NCBI GenBank assembly: GCA_018806985.1
Contig: JADANN010000156.1
Coordinates: forward strand, 222,001 to 286,000
Direction of reading: 5' to 3'
Length of the DNA stretch: 64,000 bases
Source: Angiostrongylus vasorum
Taxonomy: Eukaryota; Nematoda; Chromadorea; Rhabditida; Metastrongylidae
The position numbers and the translations under genes are program-made. The notes below the pieces were generated by a model. The model ran no database searches. It worked only from the letters and a program-made list of their open reading frames with translations, and had not been told where the DNA came from. Below are positions 56,665 through 64,000 of this stretch, piece after piece (position 1 is the stretch's first letter; the number at the start of each line of letters is the position of its first letter).

Positions 56665-57375
56665 TTTGCTAGGATTTCAACTGACTACCATCGCATCTCT
56701 ATTGTGAATGGCAATAGCATTATTGACGAAATTAACGAGCGTTTCACGTTGACTTTTCAGGTTGGTGACTTGCTGCTAAATCACAAAATATAAACAAACT
56801 CATACATCAGATTAACACAGATGCTATCGACTTTCTTCTCTTGACGGATCTCGAGCCGGTTGGCTTTAAAGGCATGTGACGCGTCCGCTGAGGGAGAATG
56901 GGTGCTAAAGGTCGAATAAAAGCCCAGGAAAAAACAACGCACTTACCTTAAGATGCCTTCATTACTCTCTATTTCTATCGTTTTTGGCAAGAAGGTTTTG
57001 GCATAAGTATGCAGGCCTTCCGCATGAAGTGTAACATTTCATCATGTCCTTGGAAGCCATGCTGGTTGACGAACTCCCGCAGTTCGTTCGAATTCAACCA
57101 ACGTGAATACTTCTGCGCTCAATGAATTGATGAGCTATTGGGCACGGGGAGGTGATAGACCAACAAAAAAAGAAAAAAAACCGTCATAAGTCTATAATAA
57201 GTGGAAGTACAACCGGTAAACGTACCACGTTCATGGATTTATTTGCTGTTTTGACGAAATTCAGCAAGTTCTGCAATGCTAGTGCCACTAATTTTTCTAT
57301 TCTTTTCCTTAAAAAACAGTGAAGCTGTAAGGATAACATCATTATCAGAATATGAATTTTTTGTTAGTAAGGAAG
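56665..57375. other. No clear feature
   Basis: No ORF above 60 codons except one entering the SINE-A that follows, and no recognised repeat. Confidence 0.3.
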
Positions 57376-57381
57376 GCTCAG

Positions 57382-57655
57382 GGCGCGTGTGGCTCAGTGG
57401 TCAGAGGTGTCCTGCATTACACACGTGGAATCGACTCCGGCGCCCAGCGCCCACCAAGTCTTCTATCCCTCCGGGGTTGGCAAATTGGTACCAGACTTGT
57501 CTAGGGAGGACACCAGCACTAGCTCGATGCATCAGTAGGCCACCGCAAATCATTGCAAAGGCCAGATATGTGTTCAATCACCTCCAAACAATGCTTAATG
57601 AAGTCGAATGCATGGCGCATTCCTCAGGGGATTGATCAACGATGAGAGGTTTATC
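57382..57655 (+). repeat. SINE-A copy, near consensus
   Basis: GGCGCGTGTGGCTCAGTGGT (good A-box), GAATCGACTCC (good B-box, about 45 bp later), body GGCAAATTGGTACCAGACTT, tail GTCGAATGCATGGCGCATTC, then TTTATCCTTTTTTAA. It is the best example of the tRNA-like promoter in this family. GGAAGG occurs on both sides and may be a target duplication. Confidence 0.85.
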
Positions 57656-57839
57656 CTTTTTTAAGGGAAGGACACTACGAAAAATAATAAAAAAAAGTGA
57701 AGTTGGAGAAATCAGTATCACAAGAACTGAAAAACTTTGACCACTGCAAGTTTTTTTAAACGACCAATGTCTGTCGCTTAAAGAAACTTCGACATTAACG
57801 AGTAGATAAAAACAAAGTGGGGACAAGACGAAATAAGCT

Positions 57840-58470
57840 CGATGAACGTTATTTTATTGATAAGCTAGCACGAGGATGTTACCAAACATTTATTCGGTTA
57901 ACGTTTCGACGTCTTCGCTTTCCTCAGAGCGGATGATCCCAGAACACCTAGATGGCAAACGAAAAGAAGACAAAGTACCCCATAAGCACGCATAGGATAC
58001 AAAAGCATAGCGGGGATGATTTTGAAGTAAAAGTCAATATGGTTGCACAGAAGACTAAAACACAGCGCGAAAACTTCCTGAGGTCTTTTTGGATAAATGG
58101 CAAAAAAACCTCCAATGAATAATACGAAAGAATGCCCAGAGCTCACGCACGACCTGGCTCCGTATGTTCGCATTATTTCTGATGTGGCGTGGTGCAGTCA
58201 TCAACAATATGCGACTATAATCAGCTGTTCTAACCTTCCTCCGTGGAAGTCACGAAAAAAAGCGGTCAGTTTTTCGAGATGCTGTTGATCATGTAAGGAG
58301 TTTTTTCGTCTTTTTGTAAGTGTTATTGGAGCGTTTGGCTTAGTAAATTGTATATCAGCGTACCCTTCCAGGCTCTGAAGAAGGCGATACTGCCGAAACG
58401 TCAGCTAGTGTTGTATTGTGTTGTGTTTTTCTCTATTGCTGAACAAGAAAACGACGCATTCACGGAGGCT
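57840..58470. mobile_element. Penelope-like element, nuclease C-terminus and termini
   Basis: The left 95 bp is a reversed second-subfamily terminus (TTTATTCGGTTAACGTTTCG, AGCGGATGATCC). It is joined at about 57,935 to a plus-strand nuclease relic (EHLDGKRKEDK, FWINGKKTSNE-type frames) and tail, ending in a terminal repeat at 58,330-58,460 with a good hammerhead-like motif. It has several stops and represents a third PLE variant here. Confidence 0.7.
58371..58406 (+). ncRNA. Hammerhead-ribozyme-like motif, well preserved
   Basis: GGCT, CTGAAGA, A, GGC-GATACT-GCC, GAAA, CGTC, AGCT. It is identical over this span to 42,659-42,694 although it sits in a different element. Confidence 0.65.
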
Positions 58471-58589
58471 AACCTTAATCGCTTCTAACAAATTCCTTTT
58501 CCCGCATCAGAGTCATGTCAACTGTCTATAAGATGACATATAAATCGTAATAAAGCCTATTTGTATTTATTTTTTTAATTCTATATGAC

Positions 58590-58845
58590 CCGTCTTCACG
58601 TTTGCTGTGCCGATTCCAGCACTTCTCACATCGGTTCGTTTCCTCGCACCCATTGCCCACGAAGATCTTCCAACTTTTTACGTGTGGCTTCGGCTGCAGT
58701 TTGAGGGTTTTTCATTTCATCTTGAATGCCGTAGAATGCTGCTCGAGCAATTCTCCCTGGGGTCCTGAGATAGTCGGCCTGGAGAGTTCCCAACTGAATT
58801 GCAGAGAGTGATTTTTTTCCCCAGACAAGTCCGGTACCATTCTAT
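58590..58845 (-). repeat. Family D copy
   Basis: Shares ordered blocks with 18,757-18,990 (CCAGCACTTCTCACAT, TTCGGCTGCAGTTTG-type, GAATGCCGTAGAATGCTGCT, TTCCCAACTGAATTGCAGAG). It ends at the SINE-A-like CAGACAAGTCCGGTACC. Confidence 0.6.
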
Positions 58846-58849
58846 GTTT

Positions 58850-59180
58850 TTCAGAGATTTGCTGACCAAGCCATTGCGGTTCCCTGGAATCACGAGGTCA
58901 GCCTAGCCGAAAATCTCTTCCAGGTGTTCAGCACCACAGGTAGTCGCAGCCCTTGTGGATCGGAGGCAGATTTGCCACCATGCGACTTTGATACCAGGAA
59001 GGTGGTGGATTCTGGTATTGGTTTACTCTTAGCTAGGATTCCTGATGGAAAAGCCGGACTTCTTCTCAGCTTAGGTGACCTTGCCTGGGTGATGAATCCC
59101 ACCCCCTACATCGCAGCCCAACATCCAGGAACATCTCCCAGCGACGATGAGGGCGGTAAATCGTTGGAAGGACATTGGTC
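58850..59180 (+). repeat. Family C repeat
   Basis: TTCAGAGATTTGCTGACCAA, GGTTTACTCTTAGCTAGGAT, CCTGATGGAAAAGCCGGACT and ACGATGAGGGCGGTAAATCG. The first about 60 bp is missing. Confidence 0.78.
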
Positions 59181-59390
59181 CGTTGTCATTCCAATGTCAG
59201 TGACCCGCGGACTGAAATTGGCAGTTTATACGAAAAAATTCGGAACCGGATAGTATAAACTAGCGAACATAGTCACCTCTGTCTAACAAAGGTAATTAAC
59301 TGTATCACCTGTTGTCCCGTTCCCGTTGGTAAGGCGGTGGTCCGACCAAGAGTCATGTAATCTTCTGTTGCGTCCTGTCCCGTGCCACTA

Positions 59391-60907
59391 GACCGTTCAG
59401 AAATAAATGAGCGTTGCTATCTATATTATTTAAAATGTTATAACTTGGCTCAAACAAAAAAATTTACCAAGCAAAATAAAAACCATTCAAATCTACACAT
59501 TTTGTTAACAAAAAACAAGTCTACTTATTAAAGTTGCATAAAAGTCTGGAGTTCTGGAAGCGATAAATTCATTAAAGCCACTTTTACGTCACCGTGGTTA
59601 GTGAAGCATTTGTCGCGCAGGAATTCGTCAAGGTACTTGAAGAAGTAATACTCGGTAGGCCAGTGGTCTGGAGGATATGGCGGATGAGGAAAAGTTTCGT
59701 AGCCCAACTTGTTCAACCTCTGCAGCGCTCGTTCCACAAATTGAGGCCGGGTGGAGAATGATTGGTCCTTTTCTGTTGGCTAATGCCGTTCGTTGTTGTT
59801 GGAGTTTACGGTAGATTTGTTGGATTTGTTCTCAATATTCTGCCATAATCGTTTCTCCCGGATCCAAAAAGACGTGATGAATCAACCTGGCTGCACACCA
59901 CCAAACACTCACCATAACGTTTTTTTGGTGCAGCTTCAGCTATGGAAAGTAATACGAAGCCTGAACTAACCCAACTACTGAGCTGAACGTCGCGGCCTAT
60001 CGTGCAGAATCCTTTCTCGTCGCACATCACAATTCGATCAAGAAAATGGTCGTTTTTGTAGAACAGAATAAGAGCGTACGATGCTTCTAACCGCGATTTT
60101 TTTTGATTATCTTTCAATTCGTGCGGCACCCACTTGTCGAGTTTTTTGTCTTTCCTACGCCGTTCAAGTGACTAGAAATTCTGTCGATCAGCTGAGAGAA
60201 CTAGCTGAGAGACAGGCGAAACGAAGGACCCGCATGGTGTGCTGGTGAACGCGTTACTCTGCGGAAAGGACTAGCGCTTTCGTTCCTCACCTTAGACACC
60301 TGTGGTCCAGAGTTTTGCAAATATCTCAGCAACATTGCGGTTGTATTTCGCTTAGTAGCCTGCTGTGAAAAATGGTATTAGGTAGAAAATAAAAAAAGCA
60401 AAAACATTGAGTAGAAATTGTTCCTGTGCTTACGCCAAGCTGTTCTGCAAGCTCTTGAACAGTTGCTCGTGTATTTGCTTCCACTGGTGCTTTCAAATCG
60501 TTGTCGTCAAGTTCACTGGGACGTCCGTGGGCTTCCTCGTGTTCGAAGTCGAACTCACCAGATCGCAATTTCTGGAACCATATTCGTACTGTTGATTCAC
60601 CAATACTGCCTTCACCGCTAACTTCATTAGTGTTTCGAGGCGTCCCTGTTGCACTACGACCGAGTTTGAACCCATAAAAAATATTTGACAAAAAATCCTT
60701 TTTTTTGACATCTGAAGTTGCAAAGCTCAAAATTGGTAGAAAAAAAATTTAATTTTCGACAAAGCGTAAAAAAAATGGTCAAAACGGCATAAGATCGGCT
60801 TTGTAATAATGCATAATATTGCAAGGTGCAAGGAATACTTTATTGGCAAAAAGTACATTAAAAACAATAAATATGTTAAAACGCTCATTTTTTTCTGCTC
60901 AACCTAA
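59391..60907 (-). mobile_element. Mariner transposon with both termini, interrupted by SINE-B
   Basis: Terminal repeats at 59,391-59,415 and 60,880-60,907 (inverted; shared core CAGAAANAAATGAGCGTT), each next to TA. Removing the 231-bp insertion and one 8-bp duplication leaves 1,278 bp, the normal mariner size. The minus-strand transposase is in pieces: MSKKRIFCQIFF, STVRIWFQKLRSGEFDFE, LAEQLGVSTGTIST, then after the insertion KLDKWVPHELKDNQ, IVMCDEKG (first catalytic Asp kept), a decayed second-Asp region, and HPPYPPDHWPTEYYFFKYL (third Asp kept). It is not autonomous. The 54.8-kb copy belongs to the same subfamily. Confidence 0.9.
60181..60411 (+). repeat. SINE-B insertion with exact target duplication
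   Basis: A 231-bp insertion bounded by TAGAAATT on both sides (60,173-60,180 and 60,412-60,419), inside the mariner helix-turn-helix coding region. Contains GAACTAGCTGAGAGACAGGC, GCATGGTGTGCTGGTGAACG, CGCTTTCGTTCCTC (B-box-like), AGAGTTTTGCAAATATCTCA and an A-rich end. The duplication length and A-rich 3' end point to target-primed retrotransposition. This defines the true ends of one SINE-B. Confidence 0.9.
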
Positions 60908-60914
60908 TAGAAAA

Positions 60915-61490
60915 GCACGTTGGGTTCTGCTCAAGCAAGCGATTGTTCGAGCATCATATCTTTCTTCTAGAAATTTCTTAAGAACACCGACAGTCAATGG
61001 GTAGTTTTCCCAGTGTTTGTCTTACTTCACGAGGAATCCACTCGCTGGTAACTCTTGTGCATCGGTTGTCGTTCAAGCGTATTCCGCACCCGGTCCATTC
61101 GATTTTCGACATTTGGGTACAGAGATAATAAAATCATGTATATTACTCTCATTCAGTAAGGTGAATTCGTAAACCGACTTCTGGTATTCCTCTCTTTTTT
61201 GTTTTCATTGTAAATCCTGATGAGGTTTTCTGCACATGCAGTGAGACCAGGTCTGAATTGTTCTTCTGCTTTCTTGTCGAAAAGGCACAATTCAGACCTC
61301 TTGAGTGAGGAATTGAAAGGCTTTGTTAAGTCTTAGTTTCGATGTCCTTTGACATAGACATCAATGTGTTCAATTGGCTCTCGCACAGTTGCCTGTAATC
61401 TGCCTCGAAGTGGAATTATTTCGTTGAAACTGATCTCATCATTTTTTTACCACTCCATTCTATTTTTTATGACTCTTTCTAGAGGCAAAA
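60915..61490. other. No clear feature
   Basis: Unrecognised. The word TTCAGACCT with its near-complement around 61,250 and 61,290 gives a small inverted repeat (GGTCTGAATTG / CAATTCAGACC). Confidence 0.35.
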
Positions 61491-61494
61491 GCTT

Positions 61495-61635
61495 GGAAAG
61501 GGTAACAGCGCGTTCGTTCCCCACCGCAAACACCTGCAGTCCGGAGTTTTGCAAATCTCTCAGCATCATTGTGAATTGTATTTCGCATCATACCCTGCCG
61601 TGAGGAATTACTGTAGGCAGCAAATGAAAAGTTGG
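61495..61635 (+). repeat. SINE-B copy, 3' two-thirds
   Basis: GGGTAACAGCGCGTTCGTTC, CCACCGCAAACACCTGCAGT, GAGTTTTGCAAATCTCTCAG, then CATCATACCCTGCCGTGAGG and a tail AGGCAGCAAATGAAAAG. The A-box end is missing. Confidence 0.75.
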
Positions 61636-62283
61636 TCCTGCAAAAGCTTGCATTCTTTTTAAAAAATGGATTCCGAAGCCTTAGGAATTCATTGTAAAGG
61701 AGCTTATAATGTTGGAAAGTCGGTTCCTGCTACTGTACCCACATATTTTTTCGGCACGTTTTCACCAAGTATTTTCCCTCACTGACTGCTTTCTAGTTGG
61801 GGATTATACTTGATACACAAGAATTTATAGAAAGCCTTCTCTTTGTCGATTTCAACTTGGTATTCTTTATGATATGGCGAAAGACAGCGTGAAAATCAAA
61901 GCCTTAACCGACCACATTGCTGCTGGAAGCGCAGACCTAGAAACACAGTGTGACGTAGATGTGATGAATCATCAGTTAGGCCACCGATTGTTGTTCTATC
62001 AGCAATTGCCGTGTCTTGATAACGGCTCAATTTTTTTTAAAACTCCTACGATGTTCTAGAAGTACTTTGCAGTTGCCTGACGATTTCATAATTAGATCAT
62101 AAGAAATGCTTCTCTGAATATCTGTTTTCACTTCTGGTTCGCTCTATTCTTGCATAGTTGTCGGAGGAGCCGTCCGGTGTTTGTTGCCGCCCGCTCACAT
62201 GTTGATGCCTGTTCTCTACTGAAAATTCGTGTGACAACGTGTTAGAAGCCTCGGCAACGCGTAGCTACGTCGTTCTCCCACAG

Positions 62284-62803
62284 CATCAGACGCGTCTCCA
62301 CACGTTCTTTCCACTACGTGAAATGTCACGTGGCAAGCTTATCTCCACATTTGCACCTCTACATAAAACTGATTCGAGTGACGACGCCCATTTTTCCACA
62401 ACGATGGTGGAACGTTTCCTCAACGAGGTAAGTTCTTTACGCCTTCATGACACACTTTCAATGCGCTTTTTGGACCTCACCGAAAATCTGATTTTCATTG
62501 TTAACTGAAGAAAAGCGCCAGAAAATGCAAACGATTTGTTTAGCAGTACTAGCCTGTTGTTTATATTATATTTTGACAATATTGTGAGGACAGTAGCAAT
62601 GTTTTATTAACTAAAACATTCAAAACAGCTCATATAGCCGGTCAGCGGAAGAGAAAATCACGGTTGCCGCTTTGCAGGTGGACACATTCACGACGTTGGT
62701 GTATTCTTGGCTCCTAGGGTTCCTTTCAGCTACCTTTTCTTGTCTGATTTTGCTAGTCGATCGTCTCAACAAAGGTTCAGTACAGGAGTGGGACGCATCG
62801 TAA
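62284..62803 (+). CDS. Two-exon gene model, small membrane protein (unknown)
   Basis: Exon one is open from an acceptor-like TTCTCCCACAG (ending 62,283), or starts at ATG 62,323 (MSRGKLISTFAPLHKTD). It ends MVERFLNE at 62,427 with a strong donor GTAAGT. Exon two starts at 62,678 after GCTTTGCAG, stays in phase 0, and reads VDTFTTLVYSW, LLGFLSATFSCLILLVD (a clear hydrophobic segment of about 20 residues), RLNKGSVQEWDAS and a stop at 62,801-62,803. AATAAA follows at 62,844. With ATG 62,323 the product would be 76 residues, with a polar N-terminus and C-terminal membrane anchor. A further upstream exon is possible; 61,874-61,990 (MAKDSVKIKALTDHI) is one candidate. The family is not recognised. 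Confidence 0.42.
62428..62677 (+). other. Predicted 250-bp GT-AG intron
   Basis: Donor GAG/GTAAGT at 62,428 and acceptor TTTGCAG ending 62,677. Phase 0 on both sides, with a stop in the unspliced frame soon after the donor region. Confidence 0.42.
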
Positions 62804-62843
62804 AATTGAGAGATTTGTTTAACATTGAGTTCACGATGCTCGT

Positions 62844-62849
62844 AATAAA
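62844..62849 (+). terminator. Poly(A) signal AATAAA
   Basis: Canonical AATAAA 41 bp after the stop of the two-exon model. It lies in the gap before the convergent minus-strand ORF. Confidence 0.45.
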
Positions 62850-62883
62850 ACATGTTTTCAGTGCCGTTGGTTGCGCATAGTGT

Positions 62884-63432
62884 TCAGTCTTCTTCGACGT
62901 CATCGTCGCCTTTGCTCCACGCTAGAGTGTCTTGAGTAGAGCGGAATTTTCTTCGACACCGCTCGTCTATCATTCGTTCCCTTCCCATGCAATCGTCATA
63001 CGAAGTTTTCGCCAGCTTCAAACGTGGTGACGTCTGCGCGGTACATTCCCTGGACGAGAAATCATTACCATCTTCGAATACAGATGGCTGACGTGCGCCA
63101 AGAGCATGTTCGCCCATCGTTTGGTTTGTCGTTCCAGTGGTAGCCTGTGTCCTCTTAGTGTCCAGCGAACTGTCGTTTTTTTTCATCGGCAACCGTTCCG
63201 TTTTCTTCTTATTATATGAGTTGTCCTTTTGTGCTTCCCTACTGATGTCTATCCTCGTGAATCTCGAAATGGAATCATTTCCGATCATTTGAGCCACACA
63301 TCCTAGTTGGATGTTTTCAGTAGTGGTCAAATTCCGTTTCATCGTCCGAACGTTATACGCGTGATACACAGAATTCCTGATGTGATTAACAGACATGCGA
63401 ATACGCCTAATCTCAGTTGCGGCCTGGACCAC
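62884..63432 (-). CDS. 182-codon ORF, possible exon of a convergent gene
   Basis: One of the longest ORFs in the window and not transposon-like. It is open from 63,432 without an ATG (first ATG at 63,396, MSVNHIRNSVYHAY) and ends GDDDVEED at a stop on 62,884. The product would be hydrophilic, rich in Lys/Arg/Asp/Ser/Thr, with a basic middle (KKKTERLPMKKND) and an acidic end; no domain recognised. It would be transcribed toward the plus-strand model, 3' end to 3' end. No strong upstream acceptor or downstream poly(A) signal was found, so it may be a terminal exon of a larger gene or a long chance ORF. Confidence 0.38.
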   Translation of the reverse strand: MVQAATEIRRIRMSVNHIRNSVYHAYNVRTMKRNLTTTENIQLGCVAQMIGNDSISRFTRIDISREAQKDNSYNKKKTERLPMKKNDSSLDTKRTQATTGTTNQTMGEHALGARQPSVFEDGNDFSSRECTAQTSPRLKLAKTSYDDCMGRERMIDERCRRKFRSTQDTLAWSKGDDDVEED

Positions 63433-63599
63433 GCCTAATTTCCAGCCTTTATGGAATTGCCATTTTTTTACAGATAAACAATAATTTCTTCGATAACTTC
63501 TCTTCGCTATTTCTCTGTCATTATATGGGTAGAAAGGCTAAGGTCTGCCCCTAGTATGCAGGCTCATTTGAATCTGAGTTAACTATAGAGGAACTAACA

Positions 63600-64000
63600 A
63601 CGCACGAAAGGAGGATAAAGTACTACGTCATCAAACGGGCTGAGACGAGGAGAAGCAGCCCATTCGACTCCGTCTATGACACATGCGACGGTGGAGGAGT
63701 CGGCGGCGTCGGCGTTCGATACTACTCATCAGCACGAGTTTTGCTGTAAACGTTGACTTATTCGAGGAACTAACAACCCGACTCGGACGTTTAGAATTGA
63801 AGAGATGTGGATCAATACCAGCTTTAACAATTTTCGTGGTACGCATAGTGACATCTAGCTATGACGAATACGAAGTCGAAGCGTTCTATATGGGCTTCGA
63901 AAAGTCTTCCAAAGAGCGATCTTCAAGGTGAAGACTGGGGATTTTTACGCTATGGCTGGACTTTGAAGAAGGTCTTAAGAACGTCATATTGGGACTTACG
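63600..64000 (+). pseudogene. RTE retrotransposon, endonuclease domain (runs off window)
   Basis: Plus-strand frames give DVIKRAETRRSSPFDSVYDT (63,630-63,680; catalytic Glu of the AETRR motif kept), GGVGGVGV, then in another frame FAVNVDLFEELTTRLGRLEL, KRCGSIPALTIFVV, TSSYDEYEVEAFYMGFEK. This is the APE-type endonuclease of the RTE lineage seen at 40.9 kb. A frameshift near 63,690 and truncation of the first strand (no TYNARTL block) make it a pseudogene, but it is better preserved than the 40.9-kb copy and may continue beyond the window. Confidence 0.82.

Noticed and set aside
57382..57460. Functional tRNA gene
   Set aside because: A-box and B-box are present, but no acceptor-stem pairing or normal 73-76-nt end; the sequence continues into the SINE-A body shared with other copies.
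60407..60621. Plus-strand ORFs over the mariner
   Set aside because: They are antisense to the minus-strand transposase.

Overview
The window looks like repeat-rich, gene-poor nuclear DNA of a nematode, most likely a strongylid such as a hookworm. This is an inference from AT-rich sequence, GT-AG splice signals, and RTE-type, Penelope-like and mariner relics of the kind common in those genomes. There are no operons, Shine-Dalgarno sites, CRISPR arrays, rRNA genes or canonical tRNA genes. Nearly all recognisable coding sequence is broken transposon protein.

Four classes of mobile DNA dominate. (1) Penelope-like elements (PLEs; reverse transcriptase plus C-terminal GIY-YIG nuclease) lie at 8.5, 10.9-13.5, 14.3-16.1, 34.2-35.9 (split), 38.0-38.4, 42.0-45.4 and 57.8-58.5 kb, with related termini at 29.6-30.0 and 31.0-31.2 kb. 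The most complete copy, 42,019-45,380, has terminal repeats at both ends and sits inside an RTE retrotransposon between two copies of CAGTTAT. Several termini carry a compact hammerhead-ribozyme-like motif, and many copies are inverted, head-to-head dimers. (2) RTE-type non-LTR retrotransposon fragments lie at 8.8-9.3, 9.4-9.9, 24.0, 24.8-25.6, 40.8-42.0 plus 45.4-46.0, and 63.6-64.0 kb. (3) Mariner transposons lie at 54.8-55.9 kb and 59.4-60.9 kb, with relics at 2.2 and 20.7-21.3 kb. (4) Short interspersed families: SINE-A (tRNA-like head, about 260 bp), SINE-B (tRNA-like, about 230 bp when inserted alone) and family C (about 370 bp, unclassified).

Nesting gives relative ages: SINE-B entered the 59.4-kb mariner (8-bp TAGAAATT duplication), SINE-A interrupts SINE-B at 52.9 kb, a B-C-B block splits a PLE at 34.8-35.6 kb, and a PLE splits an RTE at 42.0 kb.

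The best candidate for host genes is the right end: a small two-exon model with a C-terminal membrane segment ending near a poly(A) signal at 62.84 kb (+), facing a 182-codon ORF on the minus strand (62,884-63,432). Isolated splice-flanked candidate exons occur at 46.47, 49.60, 50.51 and 50.77 kb. Long intervals (2.7-8.5, 31.8-34.1, 35.9-38.0, 47.2-49.6 kb and others) hold nothing I can name; they may be introns, intergenic DNA or decayed repeats. All identifications are by eye, and boundaries are approximate unless a target-site duplication fixes them.
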